NCBI GenBank assembly: GCA_036435485.1
Contig: CM071595.1
Coordinates: forward strand, 3,782,001-3,846,000
Direction of reading: 5' to 3'
DNA: 64,000 bases
Source: Saposhnikovia divaricata
Lineage: Eukaryota > Streptophyta > Magnoliopsida > Apiales > Apiaceae
In this document: piece after piece, positions 12,646-24,380 of the stretch
Numbering within the stretch: position 1 is the stretch's first letter
How the letters are laid out: each line of letters opens with the position of its first letter
Position numbers and translations under genes: made by a program
Notes under the pieces: generated by a model
What the model was told of the DNA's origin: nothing
The model's database searches: none
Seen by the model: the letters and a program-made list of their open reading frames with translations, nothing else

Positions 12646-13656
12646 GGGTTATTAGAATTCAATGAAATTTTTTTGGCACAGTTCGGACCTGAATCGAGGC
12701 TGAAATGATCAAAACTCGGTTTTCGGATAATCCTCAAAGGGTTAGTACACTGGATATTGTTAAAAATCGAGTCGAGCCATTTTGTGGATATTTTTACATA
12801 TTTTGTTCCTATTGGTTATTGGAATTCAATGAAATTTTATTTGACGTAATTCGGACATAAATCGGAGTTGATATGATCGAAACTTGATTTTCGGATATTC
12901 CCAAAGGGGTTAGTACACGGGATATTGTTAAAAATTGAGTCGGACCATTTTGTGGATATTTTTACATATTTTGTTCATATGGGTTATTAGAATTCAATAA
13001 AATTTTATTTGGCAAAGTTCGGACCTAAATCGAGGCTGAAATGATCAAAATTCGATTTTCGGATAATCCTCAAAGGTGTTAGTACACGGGATATTGTTAA
13101 AAATTGAGTCGGACCATTTTATGGATATTTTTACATATTTTGTTCCTCTGGGTTATTGGAATTCATCGAAATTTTATTTAATGCAGTTCGGACCGGAATC
13201 GGAGTTGATATGATCGAAACTCGGTTTTCGTATAATCCTCAAAGGGGTTGATACACGGGATATTGTTAAAAAATTAGTCAGACTATTTTGTTGATATTTT
13301 TACATATTTTGTTCCTATGGGTTATTAGAATTCAAAAAAATTTTATTTGACGCAGTTCGGACCTGAATCCAGGCTAAAATGAATAAAACTCGATTTTCGG
13401 ATAATCCTCAAAGGGGTTAGTACACGGAATATTGTTAAAAATTGAGTTGGACCATTTTGTGGATATTTTTACATATTTTGTTCCTATGGGTTATTAGAAT
13501 TCAATGAAATTTTATTTGGCACAGTTCGGACCTAAATCGAGGTTGAAATGATCAAAACTCGGTTTTCGGATAATCCTCAAAGGGGTGAGTACAGGGGATA
13601 TTGTTAAAAATTGAGTCGGACCATTTTTTGGATATTTTTACATATTTTGTTCCTAT
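12646..13656. repeat. HOR unit 10, partial (haplotype alpha)
   Basis: B to G are present with alpha markers. The unit stops where H would begin, because the next monomer is a chimera leading into the divergent satellite. Confidence 0.85.
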
Positions 13657-13824
13657 GGGTTATTAGAATTCAATGAAATTTTATTTGACACAGTTCATAT
13701 CTGAATCGAGGCTGAAATGATCAAAACTCGGTTTTCGGATAATCCTCAAAGGGTTAGTACACGGGATATTGTTAAAAATCAAGTCGGACCATTCTGTGGA
13801 TATTTTTATATATTTTGTTCCTAT
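13657..13824. repeat. Chimeric junction monomer, HOR to divergent satellite
   Basis: The first half is H-type (attagaattcaatg, tgacacag, aatcgaggctgaaatg). The second half matches the divergent family (aatcaagtcggaccattctg). The border of the homogeneous array therefore lies inside a monomer, near 13740-13780. The same junction occurs at 48242-48409, offset 34585 bp. Confidence 0.8.
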
Positions 13825-16516
13825 GGGTTATTAAAATTCAACAAAATTTTATTTGACGTAGTTCGAACCTGAATCGGACCTGATATGATTGAAAATCGGT
13901 TTTCGGATAATCCTCAAAGGGGTTAGTACACGAAATATTGTTAAAAATCGGGTCGGACTATTTCATGGACATTTTTACATATTTTGTTCCTATGGGTCAT
14001 TGGGATTGAACAAAACTTTATTTGACGCGTTTCGGACCTGAATCGGAGTTGATATAATGGAAACTCGATTTTCGAATATTCCTCAAAGGGGTTAGTACAC
14101 GGGATATTGTTAAAAATAGAGTCAGACCACTTTGTGGATATTTTTATATATTTGGTTCCTATGGGTTATTAGAATTCAATGAAATTTTATTTGACGCAGT
14201 TCGGACCGGAATCAGAGCTGGTATGATCGAAACTCGGTTTTCGTATAATCCTCAAAGGGGTTGATACACGGGATATTGTTAAAAATCAAGCCGAACCATT
14301 TTGTGGATATTTTTATATATTTTGTTCCTATGGGTTATTAAAATTCAACAAAATTTTATTTGACGTAGTTCGAACCTGAATCGGACCTGATATGATTGAA
14401 AATCGGTTTTCGGATAATCCTCAAAGGGGTTAGTACACGAAATATTGTTAAAAATCGGGTCGGACCATTTCATGGACAATTTTACATATTTTGTTCCTAC
14501 GGGTTATTGGGATTCAACAAAATTTTATTTGACGCGTTTCGGACCTGAATCGGAGCTGTTATAATCGAAAGTCGGTTTTTGGATAATCCTCAAAGGGGCT
14601 AGTACATGGGATATTGTTAAAAATTGAGTCAAACCCTTTTGTGGATATTTTTACATATTTTGTTCCTATGGGTTATTGGAAATCAACGAAATTTTATTTG
14701 ACGCTGTTCGGACCGGAATCGGAGCTGATATGATCGAAACTCGGTTTTCGAAAAATTCTCAAAGGGGTTAGTACACGGGATATTGTTAAAAATCAAGTTG
14801 GACCATTTTGTGGATATTTTTATATATTTTGTTCCCATGGGTTATTGGAATTCAACGAAATTTTATTTGACACAGCTCGGACCGGAATCGGAGCTGATAT
14901 GATCAGAACTCGGTTTTCGAAAAACTCTCAAAGGGGTTAGTACACGGGATATTGTTAAAAATCAAGTCGGACCATTTTGTGGATATTTTTATATATTTTG
15001 TTCCTATGGCTTATTAAAATTCAACAAAATTTTATTTGACGTAGTTCGAACCTGAATCGGACCTGATATGATTGAAAATCGGTTTTCGGATAATCCTCAA
15101 AGGGGTTAGTACACGAAATATTGTTAAAAATCGGGTCGGACCATTTCATGGACATTTTTACATATTTTGTTCCTATGGGTTATTGGGATTCAACAAAATT
15201 TATTTGACGCGTTTCGGAGCTGATATAATCGAAACTCGATTTTTCGATATTCCCAAAGGGGTTAGTACACGGGATATTGTTAAAAATTGAGTCGGACCAT
15301 TTTGTGGATATTTTTACATATTTTGTTCCTAAGGGTTATTGGAATTCAACAAAATTTTATTTGACGCAATTCGGACCTGAATCGGAGCTGATATAATCGA
15401 AACTCGGTTTTTGGATAATCCTCAAAGGGGCTAGTACATGGGATATTGTTAAAAATCGAGTCGGACCATTTTGTGGATATTTTTACATATTTTGTTCCTA
15501 TGGGTTATTGGGATTCAATGAAATTTTATTTGAGGCAATTCGGAAATGAATCGGAGTTGATATGATCGAAACTCGGTTTTCGGAAAATTCTCAAAGGAGT
15601 TAGTACACGGGATATTGTTAAAAATCAAGTCGGACCATTTTATGGATATTTTTACATATTTTGTTCCTGTGGGTTATTGGAATTCAACGAAATTTTATTT
15701 GACACAGGTCGGACCGGAATCGGACCTGATATGATCAAAACTCGGTTTTCGGAAAACTCTCAAAGGGGTTAGTACACGGGATATTGTTAAAAATCAAGTC
15801 GGACCATTCTGTGGATATTTTTATATATTTTGTTCCTATGGGTTATAAAAATTCAACAAAATTTTATTTGACGTAGTTCGAACCTGAATTGGACCTGATA
15901 TGATTGAAAATCGGTTTTCGGATAATCCTCAAAGGGGTTAGTACACGAAATATTGTTAAAAATCGGGTCGGACCATTTCATGGACATTTTTACATATTTT
16001 GTTCCTATGGGTCATTGGGATTCAACAAAATTTTATTTGACGCGTTTCGGACCTGAATCGGAGCTGATATAATGGAAACTCGATTTTCGGATATTCCCAA
16101 AGGGGTTAGTACACGGGATATTGTTAAAAATCGAGTCGGACCATTTTGTGGATATTTTTACATATTTTGTTCCTATGGGTTATTGGAATTCAATGAAATT
16201 TTATTTGGTGCCGGTCGGACCTGATCGGGGCTGAAATGACCGAAACTCGGTTTTCGGATAATCCTCAAAGGGGTTAGTACACTGGATATTGTTAAAAATC
16301 GAGTCGAACCATTGTATGGATATTTTTACATATTTTGTTCTTATGGGTAATTGGAATTCAACGAAATTTTATTTGACGAAATTCGGACACGAATCGGAGC
16401 TGATATGATCGAAACTCGATTTTCGGATAATCTTAAAAAGGTGTTAGCATACGGGGTATTGTTAAAAATCGAGTCGGGCCATTTTGTGAATATTTTTACA
16501 TATTTTGTTCCTAAGG

Positions 16517-16656
16517 AACCCTAAACCCTAAACCCTAAATCGTAAATCTTAAACCCCTAAACCCTTACCCCTAAACCCTAAACCCTAAACCTTAGACCCT
16601 GAACCCTAAAACCTTAAATCCTAAAACCCGAAACCCTAAACCTTAAACCCTAAACC
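16517..16656. repeat. Telomere-like block 1, class P (140 bp)
   Basis: Degenerate CCCTAAA heptamers between ...ttcctaagg and aacattcaacc. Marked by aacccgaaaccc. It begins with three clean heptamers. Confidence 0.92.
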
Positions 16657-17499
16657 AACATTCAACCAAATTTTATTTTGATGCAGTTCGGACTTGAATC
16701 GAAGCTTATATGATCGAAACTCGGTTTTCGGATAATCCTCAAAGGGGTTAGTACACGGGATATTGTTAAAAATCGAGTCGGACCACTTTGTGGATATTTT
16801 TACATATTTGGTTCCTGTGGGTTATTAGAATTCAATGAAATTTTATTTGACGCAGTTCGGACCGGAATCAGAGCTGATATGATCGAAACTCGGCTTTCGG
16901 AAAATTCTGAAAGGGGTTAGTCCACGGGATATTGTTAAAAATCAAGCCGAACTATTTTGTGGATATTTTTATATATTTTGTTCCTATGGGTTATTAAAAT
17001 TCAACAAAATTTTATTTGACGTAGTTCGAACCTGAATCGGACCTGATATGATTGAAAATCGGTTTTCGGATAATCCTCAAAGGGGTTAGTACACTAAATA
17101 TTGTTAAAAATCGGGTCGGACCATTTCATGGACATTTTTACATATTTTGTTCCTACGGGTTATTGGGATTCAACAAAATTTTATTTGACGCGTTTCGGAC
17201 CTGAATCGGAGCTTATATAATCGAAACTCGATTTTCGGATATTCCCAAATGGGTTATTAGTACACGGGATATTGTTAAAAATCGAGTCGGACCATTTTGT
17301 GGATATTTTTACATATTTTGTTCCTAAGGGTTATTGGAATTCAACAAAATTTTATTTGACGCAATTCGGACCTGAATCGGAGCTGATATAATCGAAACTC
17401 GGTTTTTGGATAATTTTAAAAAGGTGTTAGCATACGGGGTATTGTTAAAAATCGAGTCGGGCCATTTTGTGAATATTTTTACATATTTTGTTCTTAAGG

Positions 17500-17632
17500 A
17501 ACCCTAAACCCAAAACCCTAAATCGTAAATCTGAAACCCCTAAACCCTTACCCCTAAACCCTAAACCTTACACCCTGAACCCTAAAACCTTAAATCTTAA
17601 AACCCTAAACCCTAAACCTTAAACCCTAAACC
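17500..17632. repeat. Telomere-like block 2, class Q1 (133 bp)
   Basis: Degenerate CCCTAAA heptamers carrying the variant aacccaaaaccc and followed by agcattcaacc. The left flank is ttcttaagg, one base different from the usual ttcctaagg. Confidence 0.92.
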
Positions 17633-18811
17633 AGCATTCAACCAAATTTTATTTGTTGCAGTTCGGACTTGAATCGAAGCTGATATGATCGAAACTCGGT
17701 TTTCGGATAATCCTCAAAGGGGTTGTTATACGGGATATTGTTAAAAATCGAGTCAGACCATTTTATGGATATTTTTACATATTTTGTTCCTATGGGTTTT
17801 TGGAATTCAACGAAATTTTATTTGACGCAGCTCGGACCGGAATCGGAGCTGATATGATCGAAACTCGGTTTTCGGAAAATTCTCAAAGGGGTTAGTACAT
17901 GGGATATTTTTAAAAATCAAGTCGAACCATTTTGTGGATATTTTTATATATTTTGTTCCTCTGGGTTATTGGAATTCAATGAAATTTTATTTGGTGCCGT
18001 TCGGACCTGAATCGGGGCTGAAATGAACGAAACTCGATTTTCGGAAAATTCTCAAAGGGGTTATAGTACACGGGATATTGTTAAAAATCAAGTCGGGCCA
18101 TTTTGTGGATATTTTTACATATTTTGTTCCTACGGGTTATTGGAATTTAACGAAATTTTATTTGACGCTGTTCGGACCGGAATCGGAGCTGATATGATCG
18201 AAACTCGGTTTTCGGGAAAATTCTCAAAGGGGTTAGTACACGGGATATTGTTAAAAATCAAGTAAGACCAATTTGTGGATATTTTTACATATTTTGTTCC
18301 TATGGGTTATTGGAATTCAACGAAATTTATTTGACGCAATTCGGACCTGAATCGGAGCTGATATAATCGAAACTCGATTTTTGGATAATCCTCAAAGGGG
18401 CTAGTACATGGGATATTGTTAAAAATCGAGTCGGACCATTTTGTGGATATTTTTACATATTTTTTTCCTATGGGTTACTGGAATTCAATGAAATTTTATT
18501 TGGTGCCGGTCGGACCTGATCGGGGCTGAAATGACCGAAACCCGGTTTTCGGATAATCCTCAAAGGGGTTAGTACACTGGATATTGTTAAAAATCGAGTC
18601 GAACCATTGTATGGATATTTTTACATATTTTGTTCTTATGGGTTATTGGAATTCAACGAAATTTTATTTGACGAAATTCGGACCCGAATCGGAGCTGATA
18701 TGATCGAAACTCAATTTTCGGATAATCTTAAAAAGGTGTTAGCATACGGGGTATTGTTAAAAATCGAGTCTGGGCATTTTGTGAATATTTTTACATATTT
18801 TGTTCCTAAGG

Positions 18812-18916
18812 AACCCTAAACCCTAAATCGTAAATCTTAGACCCCTAAACCCTTACCCCTAAACCCTAAAACCTTAAATCCTAAAACCCTAAACCCTAAA
18901 CCTTAAACCCTAAACC
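18812..18916. repeat. Telomere-like block 3, class R (105 bp)
   Basis: The shortest form, sharing its length with block 6. Marked by cttagacccc and followed by tgcattcaacc. It lacks the cttagaccctgaaccc part found in most blocks. Confidence 0.92.
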
Positions 18917-19922
18917 TGCATTCAACCAAATTTTATTTGATGCAGTTCGGACTTGAATCGAAGCTGATATGATCGAAACTCAGTTTTCGGATAATCCTCA
19001 AAGGGGTTAGTACACGGGATATTGTTAAAAATAGAGTCGGACCACTTTGTGGATATTTTTACATATTTGGTTCCTATGGGTTATTAGAATTCAATGAAAT
19101 TTTATTTGACGCAGTTCGGACCGGAATCAGAGCTGATATGATCGAAACTCGGCTTTCGGAAAATTCTTAAAGGGGTTAGTCCACGTGATATTGTTAAAAA
19201 TCAAGCCGAAACATTTTGTGGATATTTTTATATATTTTGTTCCTATGGGTTATTAAAATTCAACAAAATTTTATTTGACGTAGTTCGAACCTGAATCGGA
19301 CCTGATATGATTGAAAATCGGTTTTCGGATAATCCTCAAAGGGGTTAGTACACGAAATATTGTTAAAAATCGGGTCGGACCATTTCATGGACAATTTTAC
19401 ATATTTTGTTCCTAAGGGTTATTGGGATTCAACAAAATTTTATTTGACGCGTTTCGGACCTGAATCGGAGCTGTTATAATCGAAACTCGGTTTTCGGAAA
19501 ATTCTCAAAGGGGTTAGTACACGGGATATTGTTAAAAATCAAGTCGGACCATTTTGTGGATATTTTTACATATTTTGTTCCTATGGGTTATTGGAATTCA
19601 ACGAAATTTTATTTGACACAGTTCGGACCGGAATCGGAGCTGATTTGATCAAAACTCGGTTTTCAAAAAACTCTCAAAGGGGTTAGTACACGGGATATTG
19701 TTAAAAATCAAGTCGAACCAATTTGTGGATATTTTTATATATTTTGTTCCTATGGGTTATTAAAATTGAACAAAATTTTATTTGACGTAGTTCGAACCTG
19801 AATCGGACCTGATATGATTGAAAATCGGTTTTCGGATAATCCTCAAAGGGGTTAGTACACGAAATATTGTTAAAAATCGGGTCGGACCATTTCATGGACA
19901 TTTTTACATATTTTGTTCCAAT

Positions 19923-20932
19923 GGGTTATTGGGATTCAACAAAATTTTATTTGACGCGTTTCGGACCTGAATCGGAGCTGATATAATGGAAACTCGATTT
20001 TCGGATATTCCCAAAGGGGTTAGTACACGGGATATTGTTAAAAATCGAGTCGGACCATTTTGTGGATATTTTTACATATTTTGTTCCTAAGGGTTATTAG
20101 AATTCAACAAAATTTTATTTGACGCAATTCGGACCTGAATCGGAGTTGATATAATCGAAACTCGGTTTTTGGATAATCCTCAAAGGGGCTGGTACATAGG
20201 ATTGTTAAAAATTGAGTCGGACAATTTTGTGGATATTTTTACATATTTTGTTCCTATGGGTTATTGGGATTCAACGAAATTTTATTTGACGAAATTCGGA
20301 CCCCAATCGGAGCTGATATGATCGAAACTCGATTTTCGGATAATCTTAAAAAGGTTTTAGCATACGGGGTATTGTTAAAAATCGAGTCGGGCCATTTTGT
20401 GGATATTTTTACATATTTTGTTCCTATAGGTTTTTGGGATTCAACAAAATTTTATTTGACGCGTTTCGGACCTGAATCGGAGCTGATATAATGGAAACTC
20501 GATTTTCGGATATTCCCAAAGGGGTTAGTATACGGGATATTGTTAAAAATCGAGTCGGACCATTTTGTGGATATTTTTACATATTTTGTTCCTAAGGGTT
20601 ATTAGAATTCAACAAAATTTTATTTGACGCAATTCGGACCTGAATCGGAGTTGATATAATCGAAACTCGGTTTTTGGATAATCCTCAAAGGGGCTAGTAC
20701 ATAGGATTGTTAAAAATCGAGTCGGACAATTTTGTGGATATTTTTACATATTTTGTTCCTATGGGTTATTGGGATTCAACGAAATTTTATTTGACGAAAT
20801 TCGGACCCGAATCGGAGCTGATATGATCGAAACTCGATTTTCGGATAATCTTAAAAAGGTGTTAGCATACGGGGTATTGTTAAAAATCGAGTCGGGCCAT
20901 TTTGTGAATATTTTTACATATTTTGTTCCTAA
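19923..20932. repeat. Two copies of a 505-bp three-monomer unit
   Basis: Copies start at 19923 and 20428. Each holds, in order, a gacgcgtttcgg monomer, a gacgcaattcgg monomer and a gacgaaattcgg monomer. The middle one has a shortened cataggattgtt where others have gggatattgtt. The same unit is doubled at 58326-59335, and single copies occur near 32.5, 36.3 and 38.1 kb. Confidence 0.82.
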
Positions 20933-20934
20933 GG

Positions 20935-21067
20935 AACCCTAAACCCTAAATCGTAAATCTTAAACCCCTAAACCCTTACCCCTAAACCCTAAACCCTAAA
21001 CCTTAGACCCTGAACCCTAAAACCTTAAATCCTAAAACCCGAAACCCTAAACCTTAAACCCTAAACC
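20935..21067. repeat. Telomere-like block 4, class P (133 bp)
   Basis: Carries aacccgaaaccc and is followed by aacattcaacc. It has one clean heptamer fewer than block 1 at the left end. Confidence 0.92.
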
Positions 21068-21906
21068 AACATTCAACCAAATTTTATTTGATGCAGTTCG
21101 GACTTGAATCGAAGCTTATATGATCGAAACTCGGTTTTCGGATAATCCTCAAAGGGGTTAGTACACGGGATATTGTTAAAAATCGAGTCGGACCACTTTG
21201 TGGATATTTTTACATATTTGGTTCCTGTGGGTTATTAGAATTCAATGAAATTTTATTTGACGCAGTTCGGACAGGAATCAGAGCTGATATGATCGAAACT
21301 CGGCTTTCGGAAAATTATGAAAGGGGTTATTCCACGGGATATTATTAAAAATCAAGCCGAACCATTTTGTGGATATTTTTATATATTATGTTCCTATGGG
21401 TTATTAAAATTCAACAAAATTTTATTTGACGTAGTTCGAACCTGAATCGGACCTGATATGATTGAAAATCGGTTTTCGGATAATCCTCAAAGGGGTTAGT
21501 ACACGAAATATTGTTAAAAATCGGGTCGGACCATTTCATGGACATTTTTACATATTTTGTTCCTACGGGTTATTGGGATTCAACAAAATTTTATTTGACG
21601 CGTTTCGGACCTGAATCGGAGCTGATATAATCGAAACTCGATTTTCGGATATTCCCAAATGGGTTAGTACACGGGATATTGTTAAAAATCGAGTCGGACC
21701 ATTTTGTGGATATTTTTACATATTTTGTTCCTAAGGGTTATTGGAATTCAACAAAATTTTATTTGACGCAATTCGGACCTGAATCGGAGCTGATATAATC
21801 GAAACTCGGTTTTTGGATAATCTTAAAAATGTGTTAGCATACGGGGTATTGTTAAAAATCGAGTCGGGCCATTTTGTGAATATTTTTACATATTTTGTTC
21901 CTAAGG

Positions 21907-22039
21907 AACCCTCAACCCAAAACCCTAAATCGTAAATCTGAAACCCCTAAACTCTTACCCCTAAACCCTAAACCTTAGACCCTGAACCCTAAAACCTTAA
22001 ATCTTAAAACCCTAAACCCTAAACCTTAAACCCTAAACC
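21907..22039. repeat. Telomere-like block 5, class Q1 (133 bp)
   Basis: Variant start aaccctcaacccaaaaccc, shared with block 19 at 60816. Followed by agcattcaacc. Confidence 0.92.
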
Positions 22040-22708
22040 AGCATTCAACCAAATTTTATTTGTTGCAGTTCGGACTTGAATCGAAGCTGATATGATCGAA
22101 ACTCGGTTTTCGGATAATCCTCAAAGGGGTTGTTACACGGGATATTGTTAAAAATCGAGTCAGACCATTTTATGGATATTTTTACATATTTTGTTCCTAT
22201 GGGTTATTGGAATTCAACGAAATTTTATTTGACGCAGCTCGGACCGGAATAGGAGCTGATATGATCGAAACTCGGTTTTCGGAAAATTCTCAAAGGGGTT
22301 AGTACATGGGATATTGTTAAAAATCAAGTCGAACCATTTTGTGGATATTTTTATATATTTTGTTCCTCTGGGTTATTGGAATTCAATGAAATTTTATTTG
22401 GTGCCGTTCGGACCTGAATCGGGGCTGAAATGAACGAAACTCGATTTTCGGAAAATTCTCAAAGGGGTTATAGTACACGGGATATTGTTAAAAATCAAGT
22501 CGGGCCATTTTGTGGATATTTTTACATATTTTGTTCCTACGGGTTATTGGAATTTAACGAAATTTTATTTGACGCTGTTCGGACAGGAATCGGAGCTGAT
22601 ATGATCGAAACTCGGTTTTCGGGAAAATTCTCAAAGGGGTTAGTACACGGGATATTGTTAAAAATCAAGTCAGACCAATTTGTGGATATTTTTACATATT
22701 TTGTTCCT

Positions 22709-22713
22709 ATGGG
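22709..22713. repeat. Target site duplication ATGGG, left copy
   Basis: These five bases lie directly before the TG that opens the LTR. They equal the five bases after the CA that closes the other LTR. Joining the flanks with one copy gives an ordinary satellite monomer junction (ttcctatgggttattgg). Confidence 0.95.
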
Positions 22714-24060
22714 TGAAAATGCACACCTAGAGGGGGGTGAATAGGTGTAAATGGCTAACTATATTCAACTAAGTCCTATTTTAAAAATTACCAGAAACAG
22801 CTTACTGATTTCGTTTTATGCAGAGACAAATGGTAAGCTGATTGTAAACAGTATGCTGAATGTAAAGATGACAAGTACAGTAAAGTGCATAAACAGTAAG
22901 CTAAATGCAAGCAGTAAGTAAAGAGCAGAAAATAAAGAACACAGAGACTTTTAGCCAGGTTCGACCCCTAACCCCTATGGTCTACGTCCTGGTCCCTTAC
23001 CAACTTGGTAAGAGAATATATTATTGATCACTGAAATAAACCAATTACAAGATACAACAATATATCTCCCTCAATACCCAGCTGTTGACAAATGGCATGC
23101 TGAACTCCCGTTTCTGAACTTGCTCTCTAAGCTATACTTCCCAAGTATACTTCTCTAGCAACGATCACCAAACCCTAGTTCCCAAGCCAAATTGTCCAAC
23201 AACTAAACCTTACAAATCGAACAATACAATCAATAATGGATACAACTCAAACTATGAACTCTTTAAGATATAGCACGTATGAATATACTAAGAGCTCGAG
23301 AGAATCAAAGGATATAGCAATGAAAACTGAGTTGTTTGAATTCTTGTGTGCTTGAATATTTTCTCTGAAGTGTTTTCTCAATTCTTAGAAGCGAATGAAC
23401 ACAAGAATCAGTTTATAAAGCATCACACCAACGTTCAGAAAATCAATCACCAATTATTCGAACGATTAGAATCAATTTCCAACGTTCAATTGGTTAGAGA
23501 TTTTACAAACGTTCTTGTGAACGTTAGACAGAAGGTTTGAAAGAAAGAGATCGATGAAAGCTTAACCCTTCTGATTTGTATAGATATAAAAACGCGTATA
23601 GGAGATTTTGAAAGAAAGAAATCTTTTAAATAAGGAAACTCCTATAAGTTTTATGATTTTGTTTTAAAGAAAGATATTTGAAAAGATTTGAGCTCTAGAA
23701 TATATTATATACGTATTATATAATAAAGAGCCCTCACAATATATTTCCTGAAATAAATCCTTGAGAATCGAACTTGATCTTTATCTTCAGAAATTCTGGC
23801 AGTTGCAAATGGCTTGCTGTTTGTGACTGACTGTCAGAAATGGCTTGCTGTTTGTGAACTGTCAGTGTGCAAATGGCTTGCCAGACTCTCTCTGTTGTAA
23901 TACCAAATGGCTTGCTGTTTGTATATTCTGTGTAAACAATCAGTAGGCTAATATACCCTGCAAAACCACGTTAGTACAATACAAGCATAACACGATGTTT
24001 TATATCAAACTACAATCAAATAGCTTGCTGAATGTGATCATCAAAACCATAGGAGTATCA
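22714..24060 (-). repeat. 3' LTR (1347 bp)
   Basis: On the plus strand it runs from tgaaaatgcacacc to ataggagtatca. It matches the other LTR except for T at 22777 (G at 29566), C at 23817 (G at 30599), C at 23928 (T at 30710) and seven extra bases at about 22970-22976, where acccct is repeated as aacccct. It contains four copies of the octamer GCTTGCTG (23812, 23843, 23910, 24023). Short open frames inside it are not conserved genes. Confidence 0.95.
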
Positions 24061-24074
24061 ATCTCCCCCTTTTT
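24061..24074 (-). other. Polypurine tract next to 3' LTR
   Basis: On the element strand the sequence AAAAAGGGGGAGAT lies immediately before the 3' LTR. This is the standard site for plus-strand DNA priming in LTR elements. Confidence 0.9.
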
Positions 24075-24380
24075 GATGATTACACAACATTTAGGAGAAA
24101 TAGGAACTCCCCCTAAATCCCTGCATATTGGTACATTTTGATATAAAACAAATTCAAGATGAACAAGCAATTAATCATATCCAAGTCGAATATCTTGACC
24201 AAACAAACAAATAAATTCTCCTAAATTTCTCCCCCTTAATCCATCAAAAAACCATCAAAAAGAATATTAGTCCAGGTCTGGAATAAGCATAGAGAAAAAA
24301 AATCATTATAATGGCATATAAACAGTTCAAATACAAATGGTAAGCCAACGTTACCCATTCTGTGCTTGTCAGTTTGCTGA
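24075..24380 (-). other. 3' noncoding stretch with two extra polypurine tracts
   Basis: About 300 bp between the pol stop and the polypurine tract. The core AGGGGGAG of the main tract (complement of 24063-24070) is repeated at 24107-24114 and 24229-24236. An env-like gene, present here in some SIRE elements, is absent. The only open frame overlaps the end of pol and looks accidental. Confidence 0.75.

Larger units (their letters stand above)
1..13656. repeat. 168-bp satellite array with 8-monomer higher-order repeat
   Basis: Head-to-tail tandem array of an AT-rich monomer of about 168-169 bp, all in one orientation. Eight monomer types recur in fixed order. A has ggcaaacttcgg. B has a 2-bp shortened T run before ggcacag. 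C has gacgtaattcggacat. D has attcaataaaa. E has ggaattcatcg. F has gaattcaaaaaaa. G has ggcacag followed by cctaaatcg. H has tgacacag or tgacaaag. B monomers begin at 170, 1518, 3038, 4386, 5735, 7421, 8599, 9948, 11297 and 12646, so the usual period is 1348-1349 bp. A monomer near nucleosome length arranged in HORs is typical of plant centromeric or subtelomeric satellites, but the sequence alone does not say which. No telomere-like block lies in this part and no gene is seen. Confidence 0.95.
13825..22708. repeat. Divergent 168-bp satellite with telomere-like blocks (left part)
   Basis: Same monomer family and orientation as the left array, but monomers differ more from each other and no A-H order is seen. 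Typical variants are gacgtagttcgaacctg, gacgcgtttcggacctg and ggtgccggtcggacc. Five telomere-like blocks (16517, 17500, 18812, 20935, 21907) are embedded. Blocks at 16517 and 20935 are the same class and 4418 bp apart, and similar satellite sequence at 18023 and 22430 is 4407 bp apart. This suggests a unit of about 4.4 kb. No genes are seen. Confidence 0.9.

Noticed and set aside
1..13656. CRISPR-like array (regular repeats at constant spacing)
   Set aside because: The whole 168-bp monomer is conserved with no unique spacers, and the sequence is plant-type. It is a satellite.
15072..15290. Short open frames of about 60-100 codons throughout the satellite, with peptides such as RDIVKN and GYFYIFCSYG recurring
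   Set aside because: The monomer is close to 168 bp (56 codons), so one open frame can run through adjacent monomers and recur in every copy. The peptides have no conserved start, no codon signal and no recognisable domain.
16517..16656. A true chromosome end or telomere
   Set aside because: The heptamers are degenerate, only 105-147 bp long, and flanked by satellite on both sides at 20 places. They are interstitial.
18023..18265. An 80-codon frame found almost unchanged at 18023, 54121 and 56405, and extended at 22430
   Set aside because: Conservation reflects recent duplication of the DNA, not selection on protein. Single-base changes in other copies break it (for example near 61340-61460).
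19701..19901. A 66-codon minus-strand frame repeated at 32242, 36041, 37897, 58104 and 62876
   Set aside because: It spans one monomer plus part of the next in reverse and recurs only because the satellite unit recurs.
23346..23540. A 64-codon frame present in both LTRs (also at 30128-30322)
   Set aside because: It lies within LTR sequence on the strand opposite to the element and has no known domain. Presence in both LTRs follows from LTR identity.
22714..24060. Solo LTR or a second element
   Set aside because: Both LTRs belong to one element with PBS, coding region, polypurine tract and matching target duplications.
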